DNA of 64,000 nucleotides from Acinetobacter pittii (GCF_034064985.1 NZ_CP139249.1:1054001-1118000), one strand, 5' to 3'. Counted from the stretch's first letter, positions 1-9,887 are shown. Notes: generated by a model from the letters alone, not told the origin. Translations and numbers: made by a program.

Positions 1-2
1 TT

Positions 3-1028
3 TGGTGGCCTGAAATTCCGACATGGCTGACTGCTTTATTTTTCTTTATTTTAATTAACGGCATTAACTTGGTAAATGTCCGCTTTTTTGGGGAATCGGA
101 GTTCTTATTTTCATGCATTAAAATTGTTGCGATTTTAAGCATGATTGGCTTTGGTGCTTATCTATTATTTTCAGGTTCAGCAGGTCCGCAAGCAGGTATT
201 GCAAATTTATGGCAACACGGTGGTTTCTTCCCGCATGGGATTCACGGTTTTGTCATGGCTTTGGCTGTTATTATGTTTGCATTTGGTGGTTTGGAATTAA
301 TTGGTATTGCTGCAGCTGAAACGAAGAAACCTGAAACGACTATTCCTAAAGCAGTAAATCAGATTGTTTACCGCATCCTGATTTTTTATATCGGTGCGAT
401 CGGTATTCTTTTATGTCTTTATCCATGGAATATGGTGGCAGAAGGCGGTAGTCCATTTGTCATGATTTTCCAGTCCCTCAATAGTAATGGTGTTGCGAAC
501 GTTCTAAACTTTGTGGTCTTGATTGCTGCTATTTCGGTTTATAACAGTTGTATCTATTGTAATAGTCGTATGTTGCATGGTTTGGCAGAGCAGGGTAATG
601 CTCCGGCAATTTTGAAAAAAGTAAACAGCCGCGGTATTCCAGTTCCAGCAGCAGTTGTTTCTGCATCTATTACAGCAATATGTGTGGTCGTAAATTATCT
701 GATTCCTGGTCAAGCTTTTCAGCTCTTTATGATGTTGGTTGTCGCAGCGCTTGTCATTAACTGGCTTATGATTTCAGTCACACATTTGAAATTTACTAAA
801 GCGATGAAATTGCAAAAACGTCAGACTAAATTTCAAAGTATTCTTAGCCCATGGAGTAACTATTTAACCATTAGCTTTGTATGCTTTATTCTTATTATTA
901 TGGCGTTTACACCAGATATGAGGTTGGCTGTTATTTTAGGGCCAATCTGGCTTGCTGTTTTAGCGGTGATGTATTTCTTAAAATATCGCAAAAAAATGGT
1001 AGTGATGCCAGAAGTACAATCGAATTGA
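3..1028 (+). CDS. Aromatic/neutral amino-acid permease (APC superfamily, AroP/PheP type), 5' end outside window
   Basis: Inner-membrane proton-coupled amino-acid importer. The reading frame is open from base 3, upstream of the first internal start (TTG at 69), so the gene enters from the left and only about the C-terminal 340 residues are here. The segment FGGLELIGIAAAE followed by KAVNQ and the YNSCIYCNSRML region match AroP/PheP-type permeases of the APC family closely. At least eight hydrophobic segments are visible. It ends in a short basic cytoplasmic tail. Substrate (phenylalanine, tyrosine, tryptophan or another amino acid) cannot be fixed from sequence alone. A hairpin terminator follows the stop. 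Confidence 0.85.
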   Translation, partial: WWPEIPTWLTALFFFILINGINLVNVRFFGESEFLFSCIKIVAILSMIGFGAYLLFSGSAGPQAGIANLWQHGGFFPHGIHGFVMALAVIMFAFGGLELIGIAAAETKKPETTIPKAVNQIVYRILIFYIGAIGILLCLYPWNMVAEGGSPFVMIFQSLNSNGVANVLNFVVLIAAISVYNSCIYCNSRMLHGLAEQGNAPAILKKVNSRGIPVPAAVVSASITAICVVVNYLIPGQAFQLFMMLVVAALVINWLMISVTHLKFTKAMKLQKRQTKFQSILSPWSNYLTISFVCFILIIMAFTPDMRLAVILGPIWLAVLAVMYFLKYRKKMVVMPEVQSN

Positions 1029-1053
1029 TCGTCTAAATTGACAATGATATTGC

Positions 1054-1090
1054 GGTTATCAACCTTAAGATTGGTAACCCTTTATCTTTT
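1054..1090 (+). terminator. Putative terminator of the permease gene
   Basis: Stem GGTTATCAA / TTGGTAACC (one G-U pair) with an 8-nt loop at 1054-1079, followed by a T-rich stretch. It separates the permease from the pst operon. The 1091-1384 stretch is very AT-rich and no gene was seen in it. Confidence 0.55.
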
Positions 1091-1384
1091 GTCATATTAT
1101 TTTAATGTTACAAAGAAAATAATTATTTTTAGAAATTTTTAATCATATTTTTAAACATAGAAAATATTTAAATCATAAAATCAAAAACATCGTAAATTAT
1201 CGGATTTTAATATATTTATAATAAATTTGATTTTTATAATTTATAAATAACTAAATTTTATATTTTTAATAATTGTCATAATAAATACGATGACCTTCTG
1301 TAAAATAGGCGAGAAGTTTGAATTAAATAACTGATAATAAATAAAAATAATAATGTGACAGCTAACATTATAAAAATCATTAAA

Positions 1385-1413
1385 GCGTCATCATACTGTA
1401 ACTTAATTGTCAT
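1385..1413 (+). promoter_or_regulatory. Pho box (PhoB operator) of the pst operon
   Basis: Three 7-nt repeats spaced by exactly 4 nt: GCGTCAT (1385-1391), CTGTAAC (1396-1402), TTGTCAT (1407-1413). This 11-nt periodicity is the signature of PhoB binding sites (consensus CTGTCAT-N4-CTGTCAT). It sits about 90 bp before the pstS start, where it would replace the -35 element; TATTCA at 1420-1425 is a possible -10. It implies induction of pstSCAB under phosphate starvation. Spacing is seen in the sequence; PhoB binding is inferred. Confidence 0.7.
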
Positions 1414-1503
1414 ATTTTCTATTCACAATGCAGCTATCGAAGAGCGTACAAGCACTCAACAAAAAGTGACGTACAACCTATTGCATTAATGAGAGAGAAC
1501 AGA

Positions 1504-2535
1504 ATGCGCTTAAATCCACGTCAAATCGCAATTGCGTTAGCAGTAACTGGGGCAGCTGTAACAACGACTGCAAATGCAGCTCGTGATACGATTCAAATTG
1601 CTGGTTCTTCAACTGTATTACCATTTGCCAGCGTTGTAGCTGAAGAGTTCGGTAATACTTTCCCTCAATTTAAAACTCCTGTAGTGGGTTCTGGCGGTTC
1701 TTCTGCTGGTTTGAAGCAATTCTGTCAAGGTGTTGGCGATAACACAATCGACGTTGCAAATGCTTCTCGTAAAATTAAAAGCACTGAAATTGAAGCTTGT
1801 AACAAAGCTGGTGTAAAACAAATCCAAGAAATCAAAATTGGTTACGACGGTATCGTATTTGCGTCTAACTCAAACAAAGCAGCTTATAAATTAAAACCTT
1901 ATCATGTGTTCGCTGCTTTAGCTGCACAGTTACCTTCAAAAGGTAAATTAGTTCCAAACCCATATACAAACTGGAACCAAATTGATAAAACGCTTCCAAA
2001 TGAGCCGATTACTCTTGTAATCCCTGCATCTAACCATGGTACTCGTGAAGTTTTCCAAGAGAAAATGGTTGAAGCTGGTTGTGAAGCATATGAATACTTC
2101 AAGAGCTTAGATAAAGATGCTCAGAAGAAAGCATGTTCTACTTTCCGTAAAGATGGCCGTGTAATTGAAATCGCTGGCGACTATACAGAAACATTGGCTC
2201 GCTTAAAGACTTCTCCAAGCGCAGTAGGCGTGTTTGGTTTAAGTTTCTATGACATGAACCGTGACAAGTTACGTGTGGCAACAGTAAACAACGTTGTTCC
2301 ATCTGAGAAGACAGTATTGAATGGTACATACCCTGTATCTCGTCCATTGTACTTCTACGTGAAAGGTGAACACTTAAAATCAGTTAAAGGCTTACCGCAA
2401 TATGTAGAATATTTCGTAAGCAAAAAAGCGACTGGTAAAGGTTCTAAAGCTGAGCGTGATGGTTTAATCGCGATGTCTGATGCTGAACGTGCAAAAGTTT
2501 TGGCTGACTTTAAAGCAGGTAAAACTGTTAAATAA
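1504..2535 (+). CDS. pstS: Phosphate ABC transporter periplasmic substrate-binding protein PstS
   Basis: Captures inorganic phosphate in the periplasm and delivers it to PstCA. The ATG at 1504 is preferred over the in-frame ATG at 1489 because GAGAGAG (1491-1497) lies at ribosome-binding distance before it. This gives 343 residues with a signal peptide ending in ANA before ARDTIQ. The N-terminus of the mature protein carries the family motif AGSSTVLPFA, and GSGGSSAG follows, both phosphate-contact regions in PstS proteins. First gene of the pst operon, behind a Pho box, and followed by an attenuating hairpin that would make pstS the most abundant product. Confidence 0.95.
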   Translation: MRLNPRQIAIALAVTGAAVTTTANAARDTIQIAGSSTVLPFASVVAEEFGNTFPQFKTPVVGSGGSSAGLKQFCQGVGDNTIDVANASRKIKSTEIEACNKAGVKQIQEIKIGYDGIVFASNSNKAAYKLKPYHVFAALAAQLPSKGKLVPNPYTNWNQIDKTLPNEPITLVIPASNHGTREVFQEKMVEAGCEAYEYFKSLDKDAQKKACSTFRKDGRVIEIAGDYTETLARLKTSPSAVGVFGLSFYDMNRDKLRVATVNNVVPSEKTVLNGTYPVSRPLYFYVKGEHLKSVKGLPQYVEYFVSKKATGKGSKAERDGLIAMSDAERAKVLADFKAGKTVK

Positions 2536-2548
2536 GTTAGTTTGAATG

Positions 2549-2585
2549 AAGGCTGGTGATCTCAAGGGTTCATCAGCCTTTTTGT
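2549..2585 (+). terminator. Hairpin attenuator between pstS and pstC
   Basis: Stem AAGGCTGGTGA / TCATCAGCCTT (11 bp, one G-U) followed by TTTTT. It lies 14 bp after the pstS stop and 50 bp before pstC, so it probably reduces read-through and raises the binding-protein:permease ratio. Confidence 0.75.
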
Positions 2586-2634
2586 CTAACTTGTTTTTCC
2601 AAATTATGACAATTGAGAAAACAGTGGAGAGTAC

Positions 2635-4014
2635 ATGAATCTGCTACTTATCGGTGTGTTGTTAGCCCTTGTGGCCATCGCATATCAACTTGGGCTGAGA
2701 AAGAGCCGTAACATAGCAGGTAAGGGAAGCAACTCGGCGACGTTACATTCTCGTCCTGGTTATTATGGTGCACTGGTTGGTCTTTGGTGCGGTATCCCTG
2801 CTTTTTTAATTTTGATCATTTGGAACTTGGTTGAACCAAGTATTTTAAATCATATTATTTTTAATAATATTCCGGCCTCTGTAAGTGCATCTCTTGATGA
2901 AGCGGGCAGAAGTGTACTGATTGATCGTGTTCAATCAATTGCTTCAGGTTTTGGTGTAAGTGATAAACCAGCTGCTTATGAATTAGCTGCTGCTCAACAG
3001 TTTGCAAAATTTCAAACCATTGGCTCTTTTGCCAAATTTGCTGTTGTAATTTGTGCTGCTTTATTGGGGTTGGTTTGGGCAAAGAAAAAAATCAGCCAAC
3101 AATATCGTGCTCGTAACCAAGTTGAACGTGCCATTAATGTTGGTTTGATTTTATGTTCTGGTGTTGCGATTTTAACCACCATCGGTATCGTAATGTCGAT
3201 GTTTGGCGAAGCAATGCACTTCTTCCGTTTTGTTAGTCCAGTAGACTTTTTCTTTGGTACAGAATGGAATCCGGGCTTTAGTACTTCCGGTAATGCTGAA
3301 GGCAGTTATGGTTTGTTACCATTGCTATGGGGTACGCTCATGGTTAGTGGTATCGCTCTCCTTGTTGCTGTACCAGTTGGGTTAATGATTGCAATTTATT
3401 TAGCTGAATATGCTTCACCATGGTTCCGCTCATGGGCGAAACCGACAATTGAAGTCTTAGCTGGTATTCCAACAATTGTTTATGGTGTGTTTGCCATGAT
3501 GATTATTGGACCATTCTTTAAAGCAGCGGGTGCATATGTTGGTTTAGAGATTAATGCGACGAGTGCTTTAACTGCTGGCTTTGTCATGGGGATTATGATT
3601 ATCCCGTTTGTTTCATCTTTGTCTGATGACATTATTACTCAAGTCCCGCGTGCACTGCGTGATGGCTCTTTAGGACTTGGTGCGACTAAGTCTGAAACAA
3701 TCCGTCAAGTTGTATTACCGGCAGCTTTACCTGGTATTACAGGTGCTTTCTTGTTGGCAGTCTCTCGCGCTGTTGGGGAAACCATGATTGTGGTTTTAGC
3801 AGCAGGGAACAGTCCACTTTTACACGCAAATCCATTTGAAGCTGTTTCGACAGTGACAGTAACTATTGTAAAACAGTTGACTGGAGATACAGACTTCTCA
3901 AGTCCACAAGCATTGGTTGCATTCGCGCTAGGTTTAACACTATTTGTTATTACCTTGGGATTAAATATCGTAGCACTTTACATTGTGCGTAAATACCGTG
4001 AGCAATACGAATGA
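2635..4014 (+). CDS. pstC: Phosphate ABC transporter permease PstC
   Basis: One of the two inner-membrane channel subunits of the high-affinity phosphate importer. The C-terminal half (about residues 225-455) is a MetI-like permease domain with the EAA-type loop around residues 341-370 (LGLGATKSETIRQVVLPAALPG) that docks on PstB. The N-terminal 220 residues carry additional hydrophobic segments not present in the 319-residue E. coli protein; enlarged PstC proteins are known in Pseudomonas and Acinetobacter. GGAG before the ATG supports the start. Its stop overlaps the pstA start (ATGA), implying translational coupling. Confidence 0.95.
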   Translation: MNLLLIGVLLALVAIAYQLGLRKSRNIAGKGSNSATLHSRPGYYGALVGLWCGIPAFLILIIWNLVEPSILNHIIFNNIPASVSASLDEAGRSVLIDRVQSIASGFGVSDKPAAYELAAAQQFAKFQTIGSFAKFAVVICAALLGLVWAKKKISQQYRARNQVERAINVGLILCSGVAILTTIGIVMSMFGEAMHFFRFVSPVDFFFGTEWNPGFSTSGNAEGSYGLLPLLWGTLMVSGIALLVAVPVGLMIAIYLAEYASPWFRSWAKPTIEVLAGIPTIVYGVFAMMIIGPFFKAAGAYVGLEINATSALTAGFVMGIMIIPFVSSLSDDIITQVPRALRDGSLGLGATKSETIRQVVLPAALPGITGAFLLAVSRAVGETMIVVLAAGNSPLLHANPFEAVSTVTVTIVKQLTGDTDFSSPQALVAFALGLTLFVITLGLNIVALYIVRKYREQYE

Positions 4015-5408
4015 GTACATCAAATACATCGTCTCCTATGGATCAGAACGTATTTGATCCGAAAACTGCTGCCGAAACACGTGAACGACGTAAACAGGTT
4101 ATTGAAAAATCTTTGGCTAAACGTCATCGCAAAGAAAAAGCTTTCCGTTTTGCGGGTTTCTCGGCAGTCATTATTGGTCTTGCATTCGTTGCTCTCTTGT
4201 TCGGTAGTATTTTGGCAAAAGGTTTACCTGCTTTTTGGCAAACCAGTATGAATGTTCCAATTTATTTTGACCCTAAAGTGATTGATGCGGGTCCAGTACC
4301 TGTACGTACTCAAGGTGAAACACCGGCTCATTACCAAGAACGTTATGTTGATTGGCAAACTAAAATGGGTATGGTCGATTGGGATGGCATCATTGTAAAT
4401 GGAATGATTGCTAAAGATCCTGCACTTGCATCACAACGTGACTACTTGAGTAGTTTATATGCAAGCTCGGAAGCTTATCGCCTACGTGATATGGTTTTTG
4501 CAGATCCATCACTCATTGGTAAAAAAGAAAATATTACCTTCTTAGGTGATGCGAACGTCGATGTTTGGTTAAAAGGTAATATTGACCGTTCATTACCAGA
4601 TGATCAGCAACAACTCGATCCAGAAGTGCGTAAGCTTGCCGATGACTTAAAAGCAAAAGGCGTTCTTGAAAGTACTTTTAACTTGAACTTATTTAAGAAC
4701 CCTGACTCACGTAGTTCACCAGCAATTAGTGGTCTTGCAGGTGCATTCATGGGTTCATTATTCATGATGCTAATCGTGATCATCATTGCGATTCCAATCG
4801 GTGTTGCCAGCGCAATCTATCTCGAAGAGTTTGCTCCAAAAAATGTTCTTACCGACATTATTGAAGTAAATATTAATAACCTTGCTGCTGTTCCTTCTAT
4901 CGTATTTGGTTTACTTGGTGCTGCAATTTTCATTGGCTGGATGCATTTGCCTTTATCAGCTCCGTTGGTGGGTGGTTTGGTTTTAAGCTTAATGACACTA
5001 CCAACAGTGATTATTACCACGCGTGCTTCATTAAAAGCAGTGCCACCTTCTATTCGACAAGCGGCACTTGGTTTAGGAGCTTCTAAGTTCCAAACGATTT
5101 TCCATCATGTTTTACCGTTGGCGTTACCAGGCATTATGACAGGTGCAATTATTGGGGTTGCCCATGCACTTGGTGAAACCGCACCTTTACTTTTAATCGG
5201 GATGAGTGCATTCGTTGCAAGTATTCCAACAACACCATTTGATCAAGCAACTGCTTTACCTGTCCAAGTTTACTTATGGCAAGGTAATGAGTTGCGTAAC
5301 TTCTTCGAAGGCCGTACTGCCGCTGCGATTATCGTACTACTTGCATTAATGATTGGTTTAAACAGTCTTGCAATTTGGTTACGTAAAAAGTTCGAAGTGC
5401 GTTGGTAA
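4011..5408 (+). CDS. pstA: Phosphate ABC transporter permease PstA
   Basis: Second channel subunit of the phosphate importer. A basic cytoplasmic N-terminus and a first membrane segment (about residues 48-72) precede a long soluble, probably periplasmic insert (about 75-240) that E. coli PstA (296 aa) lacks. The MetI-like permease domain fills residues 245-460, with the EAA loop RQAALGLGASKFQTI near 345-360. The start overlaps the pstC stop by 4 bp and pstB begins 13 bp after its stop, so the three are co-translated. Confidence 0.95.
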   Translation: MSTSNTSSPMDQNVFDPKTAAETRERRKQVIEKSLAKRHRKEKAFRFAGFSAVIIGLAFVALLFGSILAKGLPAFWQTSMNVPIYFDPKVIDAGPVPVRTQGETPAHYQERYVDWQTKMGMVDWDGIIVNGMIAKDPALASQRDYLSSLYASSEAYRLRDMVFADPSLIGKKENITFLGDANVDVWLKGNIDRSLPDDQQQLDPEVRKLADDLKAKGVLESTFNLNLFKNPDSRSSPAISGLAGAFMGSLFMMLIVIIIAIPIGVASAIYLEEFAPKNVLTDIIEVNINNLAAVPSIVFGLLGAAIFIGWMHLPLSAPLVGGLVLSLMTLPTVIITTRASLKAVPPSIRQAALGLGASKFQTIFHHVLPLALPGIMTGAIIGVAHALGETAPLLLIGMSAFVASIPTTPFDQATALPVQVYLWQGNELRNFFEGRTAAAIIVLLALMIGLNSLAIWLRKKFEVRW

Positions 5409-5421
5409 TAGAGGATAAATC

Positions 5422-6324
5422 ATGAATACTATTGATATTACGAATTCCTTAGAAAAGGATAAGTTAGTGAATACTGAACAATCGCAATTTACAGATAAAC
5501 CGCTGAATCATGGCACTTCGTATGTTTCGCATTTTGAACCACATGCTTCAAAAAAGCAGAATTCAACCGAAATCAAGATTAGTGCACAAGATGCCCATGT
5601 TTATTATGGTGATTTTGAAGCCATTAAAGGTATTGATCTAGATATTTACCAAAATGAAGTGATCGCATTTATTGGTCCGTCAGGTTGTGGTAAATCAACG
5701 TTTCTTCGTACATTAAACCGTATGAACGATACGATTGATGGTTGCCGTGTAACAGGTAAAATTACCCTCGATAACCACAATATTTATGACCCAAATCTAG
5801 ACGTTGTATTATTGCGTGCTCAGGTGGGTATGGTGTTCCAAAAGCCAAACCCATTCCCTAAATCTATTTTTGACAACGTGGCTTATGGTCCTAAACTTCA
5901 TGGTTTAGCACGTGATAAATACGACCTAGAAGAAATCGTTGAAAATAGTTTACGTAAAGCTGGTTTGTGGGAAGAGGTTAAAGACCGTTTGAACCAACCA
6001 GGTACAGGTTTATCAGGTGGTCAGCAACAACGTTTATGTATTGCACGTACCATTGCCGTTAGTCCTGAAGTGATTTTAATGGATGAGCCGTGTTCTGCAC
6101 TCGATCCAATTGCAACAGCAAAAGTAGAAGAACTGATTTCTGAATTGTCGAATCAATACACAATTGTGATTGTGACTCACTCAATGCAACAAGCGGCACG
6201 TGTTTCTGATCGTACTGCTTATTTCCATTTAGGTGATTTAATTGAAGTCAATTCAACTGAAAAAGTCTTTACTCAACCTGACCATCAGTTAACGGAAGCG
6301 TATATTACTGGTCGCTTCGGTTGA
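5422..6324 (+). CDS. pstB: Phosphate ABC transporter ATP-binding protein PstB
   Basis: ATPase driving phosphate import through PstCA. It has Walker [10 protein letters not shown] (about residues 85-93), signature LSGGQQQR, Walker [14 protein letters not shown] and the switch histidine in VTHSM. The N-terminal 50 residues, before the core starts at the [15 protein letters not shown] segment, are a low-similarity extension relative to the roughly 257-residue E. coli protein. Last gene of the operon: a terminator follows and no phoU is adjacent, unlike the E. coli pst-phoU layout. Confidence 0.96.
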   Translation: MNTIDITNSLEKDKLVNTEQSQFTDKPLNHGTSYVSHFEPHASKKQNSTEIKISAQDAHVYYGDFEAIKGIDLDIYQNEVIAFIGPSGCGKSTFLRTLNRMNDTIDGCRVTGKITLDNHNIYDPNLDVVLLRAQVGMVFQKPNPFPKSIFDNVAYGPKLHGLARDKYDLEEIVENSLRKAGLWEEVKDRLNQPGTGLSGGQQQRLCIARTIAVSPEVILMDEPCSALDPIATAKVEELISELSNQYTIVIVTHSMQQAARVSDRTAYFHLGDLIEVNSTEKVFTQPDHQLTEAYITGRFG

Positions 6325-6341
6325 TTAATAAACAATAAAAG

Positions 6342-6368
6342 AAAAAGAGCCACGTGCTCTTTTTTTAT
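6342..6368 (+). terminator. Terminator of the pst operon
   Basis: Stem AAAGAGC / GCTCTTT with a CACGT loop, followed by an uninterrupted T run, 20 bp after the pstB stop. Confidence 0.85.
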
Positions 6369-6472
6369 TTTTATAAATGAAAATGACTCTATTTTGCAAA
6401 ATCGCTATTGAATTTTAATCAAAAGGACCACATCTTAAGGCTATAAAGATAAACTTATGAGCTTAGAATTTT

Positions 6473-7435
6473 ATGTTATTCCATTTGCCTAAACTCCCTG
6501 CGGAAATACGTGTTAGTCATTTAAATGCACGTGTAAATGAACAGAGAAAAAAAATTGCACAAACTACGGCAAGCCGTTTAGAACTTTTACAATTAGCTCA
6601 ACAACTTGCTAAAGAAGCTAAAATTCGCCGTAAAAATAATCAGAAAATTTTTGTTTTAGATTTCAAAGGCGATATTCAAGCTTCAGCAGTTGAAAACTTA
6701 CGTGAAGAAATTACTCTGATTTTAGCAACTGCTAAAGCAGGACGTGACCGTATTGTAGTTCGTCTTGAAAGCCCAGGTGGTATGGTGCATGGTTATGGTC
6801 TAGCAGCAGCTCAGTTGGTACGTTTACGCGATGCAGGTTTTCATTTAACAATTTGTGTTGATAAAGTCGCTGCAAGTGGTGGCTATATGATGGCATGTAT
6901 TGCAAATGAAATTATTGCAGCACCGTTTGCTATTGTTGGATCAATTGGTGTGGTTGCTCAAGTTCCAAACTTTAATCGTCTTTTAAAAGAACACAATGTG
7001 GATTTTGAGCTTTACACAGCAGGGCAATATAAGCGTACTGTCACGATGTTTGGTGAAAATACGCCTGAAGGTAAAGCGAAGTTCGAAGAAGAACTGCAAC
7101 AAACTCATGTTTTATTTAAGCACTTTGTAGAAAAGTATCGCCCACAGCTTAATGTTGATAAGGTAGCGACAGGTGAGCATTGGTATGGTGAAGATGCCCT
7201 AGATCTGAACCTTGTTGATAAATTACAAACATCTGATGAGTATTTATTAGCTTTATTACCGCAACATGATGTGTATGTCATTAATACACGTAAGAAAGCG
7301 ACCTTAGGTGAAAAGTTAGGTTTACAAGCAGCGCAAATGGCAGATAGTTTGATTCCTACTGTAATGAGTAAAGTCATGGAAAGCCTAGCAAAAGCGAACA
7401 CGACGCTTGTTCAGGTACGTGATCCAAAACTATAA
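6473..7435 (+). CDS. sohB: SohB-like S49 family serine peptidase
   Basis: Signal-peptide-peptidase-class protease using a Ser/Lys dyad. Ser135 lies in AASGGYMM and Lys187 in AGQYKRTVT. The segments VLDFKGDIQA, RLESPGGMVHGYGLAA, APFAIVGSIGVVAQ and VATGEHWYG match SohB closely. E. coli SohB (349 aa) starts with a membrane anchor. Here the ORF begins MLFHLPKLPAEIRV and no transmembrane segment is visible at the N-terminus, so the product would be cytosolic or peripheral unless another start is used. No strong ribosome-binding site was found. Monocistronic, flanked by terminators. Confidence 0.88.
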   Translation: MLFHLPKLPAEIRVSHLNARVNEQRKKIAQTTASRLELLQLAQQLAKEAKIRRKNNQKIFVLDFKGDIQASAVENLREEITLILATAKAGRDRIVVRLESPGGMVHGYGLAAAQLVRLRDAGFHLTICVDKVAASGGYMMACIANEIIAAPFAIVGSIGVVAQVPNFNRLLKEHNVDFELYTAGQYKRTVTMFGENTPEGKAKFEEELQQTHVLFKHFVEKYRPQLNVDKVATGEHWYGEDALDLNLVDKLQTSDEYLLALLPQHDVYVINTRKKATLGEKLGLQAAQMADSLIPTVMSKVMESLAKANTTLVQVRDPKL

Positions 7436-7457
7436 GTTTATCTAATTCAAATGTTAT

Positions 7458-7487
7458 AAAAGACCAGCTTAAATGCTGGTTTTTTTA
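7458..7487 (+). terminator. Terminator of sohB
   Basis: ACCAGC / GCTGGT core stem extended by A/T pairs, loop TTAAAT, then seven T residues. The rest of the gap to 7688 is AT-rich and holds no visible gene. Confidence 0.8.
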
Positions 7488-7688
7488 TAAAGTTAATATT
7501 CAAAATTGTCTTATTAAATATGATTAGATTTTTAATGGAAAGTAAAAAATAAATGTTGATAAATATAATTTTTGAATTGTGATAAACACATGGTTTTGAT
7601 ATTTTAAACAGCAATAAAATAGCTTTTAAATGAAATATTTAAAAAGTTAGACATTTAAAAATATAACTGAAATTTAGGACAGGAAATA

Positions 7689-9878
7689 ATGACAAGAATA
7701 ATTGTAGCATCCAAAGAGGGTTTGGACGTTCTGCAAGATGGTCAGCTCAATAAGGTAGTGTTAAGTAAACCTTCTATTATTCAAATTGGCGTAAGTCAAA
7801 AAGATATAGCATCGGTGGAAAAACAAGGTGGAAGTCTAGTCGTCCATTTAAAAAATGGAGAGACTATTGTCTTAGAAAATTTCTTTAATGAAGCAACGAA
7901 TACAACAGAACATTCACTTGTTCTTCCGACTGAACATGGAAAATTTGTTGAGGCACAATTTGATGCTCAAGGTAAGGTAATCGACTATACAGGTTTAAAC
8001 CATGTCACAGATTTAGCCTATACAAGTACGAGTCAACCAGCTTCGACAATGGCGGTTGATGATTCCCCAACTTTTTCGATGGGTAACGTGCTAAAAGCAG
8101 GTTTAGCGGTTTTAGCTGCTGAAGGCTTATATCTTTGGGCTTTTGATAATGATGACAAAGATGATTCTTCAGGACCTGTAGATATCTTAGCTCCTGCTGC
8201 ACCGACTGCTACTGTGGGTGATGATACTGTTACTGTGACAGGAAAATCCGAAGCGAATGCAAAAATTTATATTAAAGATTTAAGTGGAAATGTGATTGCT
8301 TCAGGTAACGCAGATGCAAGTGGTAATTTTACGATTAAGCTCGATAAACCTTTGACAGATGGAAATAAACTAAAGGTTGTTGCTGAGGATGCTGCTGGCA
8401 ATATCTCTAAAGAAAGTGAGTTTATTGGAAAGAAAGATACAATTGCTCCAGATGCACCAGAAGCTCAATTAAATGAAGATGGTTCAATCTTGGATGGTAA
8501 GACTGAACCCGATGCAAAGGTTTTCATTTATGATGCTAATGACAAATTGATAGATACTGTAACTGCAAGTAAAGAAGGGAAGTTTTCTTACAAATTTACT
8601 CCGCCTTTGACGGGCGGTAAAGTAGTTGTTGTAGATACTGCTGGAAATGAATCCGAAGCAACGCTCATTTTTGCTGGCAAAGATACAATCCCTCCAAAAG
8701 TCCCCTTACTCGAAGTGAATAAAGAGGGAACATTAATAGAAGGAACGGCAGAAGCTAATACAAAGGTTTATGTGAAAGATGCTGATGGTAAAGTGATTGG
8801 TACGGGTACAGCCAATGCTCAAGGTGAATTCCAAATTACGCTTTCTTCTGCGTTAAAAGATTCACAAAAGGCAACAATCATTGTGGAAGATGCAGCAGGT
8901 AATACTTCTAAGCCTTTAGAAATTAAAGCTGGCTATGACACTATTGCACCAGATAAACCTATAGCTCAAATTAATGCTGAAGGAACAACAGTAACTGGTA
9001 CAGCTGAAGCCAATGCAAAAATAGAAATCAAAAACTCAGCAGGTAAGATCATTGGTACTGGAACGGCAGATGCAAATGGAAAATTTACAATTACGATTTC
9101 TCCTGCTTTAACTGATAATAAAACTGCGGATGTTATTGCAATAGATGGTGCAGGTAATAGTTCTGGAGCATTTGAGGTAACAGGTACAAAGGATACAACA
9201 CCTCCTGATAAACCTACATTTAATAGTGTGTATAATGATAATGGGACTACTTTAAAACAAATTGCTCCTAACTCAGAAACAGATGATGCAACTCCAAAAT
9301 TTACGGTTAAAGTTGAATCACATGCAACTTTGACTATTTATGATAACGGTGTAGCAATTTCAATGATTGAAATAGGTGATTTAGGTAAGAGTACGACTTG
9401 GTCATTTACACTTGATAAAGAATTATCTCTTGGTAAACATACGATTACCCTAATGCAAAAAGATGCAGCAGGCCTTACAAGTGAAGTGAGTTCACCATTT
9501 ACGTTTTATGTGGTCGCTCCCAAGGCTGCCAGTTTAAGTGAGGTAGCTGTTGATACTGCTCATGCAGAAACTGTATCTGTTGCGGATAGTGTTGGGTTAA
9601 ATACATTAAAGTTAGTACAAAGCACAACAAATGAAACGGATAGCCAGCAGCAGAAATCTGTGCCATTAGATGATTTGTTAAAAAGCTCTACGTCTAGTGA
9701 ACCAGACCCAATTGAAACTCTTTTATCTTCAGCGGCATTAAAGCCTACTCAGGTAAATGATCAGAGTGACATAACTACGAACGCTAGTAATATTACTCCC
9801 AATCTTGAGCATGTTTTACCTGATACGACTTCTTCGGTTTTACAAAGCCTTTTAGAACAAACCTATCCTGTTGTCTAA
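7689..9878 (+). CDS. Bap-like repeat surface protein with BapA-type prefix domain (resembles short Bap-like proteins of Acinetobacter)
   Basis: Predicted adhesin or biofilm-associated protein. Residues 1-65 form the prefix typical of BapA/RTX-like adhesins (ending VHLKNGETIVLENFF). A hydrophobic stretch at about 136-152 and an acidic linker (DNDDKDDSSG) follow. Bacterial Ig-like repeats then start at about residues 165, 250, 332, 417 and 502, with a period of 82-85 residues and linkers of the DTIAPDxP type. The last 125 residues are a Ser/Thr-rich tail without recognisable repeats. At 729 residues it is far smaller than classical Bap, and near the size I recall for the Acinetobacter protein BLP2; that identification is from memory. 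No classical signal peptide. AGGA precedes the ATG. Confidence 0.78.
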   Translation: MTRIIVASKEGLDVLQDGQLNKVVLSKPSIIQIGVSQKDIASVEKQGGSLVVHLKNGETIVLENFFNEATNTTEHSLVLPTEHGKFVEAQFDAQGKVIDYTGLNHVTDLAYTSTSQPASTMAVDDSPTFSMGNVLKAGLAVLAAEGLYLWAFDNDDKDDSSGPVDILAPAAPTATVGDDTVTVTGKSEANAKIYIKDLSGNVIASGNADASGNFTIKLDKPLTDGNKLKVVAEDAAGNISKESEFIGKKDTIAPDAPEAQLNEDGSILDGKTEPDAKVFIYDANDKLIDTVTASKEGKFSYKFTPPLTGGKVVVVDTAGNESEATLIFAGKDTIPPKVPLLEVNKEGTLIEGTAEANTKVYVKDADGKVIGTGTANAQGEFQITLSSALKDSQKATIIVEDAAGNTSKPLEIKAGYDTIAPDKPIAQINAEGTTVTGTAEANAKIEIKNSAGKIIGTGTADANGKFTITISPALTDNKTADVIAIDGAGNSSGAFEVTGTKDTTPPDKPTFNSVYNDNGTTLKQIAPNSETDDATPKFTVKVESHATLTIYDNGVAISMIEIGDLGKSTTWSFTLDKELSLGKHTITLMQKDAAGLTSEVSSPFTFYVVAPKAASLSEVAVDTAHAETVSVADSVGLNTLKLVQSTTNETDSQQQKSVPLDDLLKSSTSSEPDPIETLLSSAALKPTQVNDQSDITTNASNITPNLEHVLPDTTSSVLQSLLEQTYPVV

Positions 9879-9887
9879 AGTGATCTT

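Noticed and set aside
504..713. Minus-strand ORFs inside the permease, pst and other host genes
   Set aside because: Shadows of well-supported genes, with no ribosome-binding sites or recognisable products.
8437..9200. Repeated DNA segments of about 250 bp
   Set aside because: They are the coding sequence of Ig-like protein repeats in the adhesin, not a separate repeat element.
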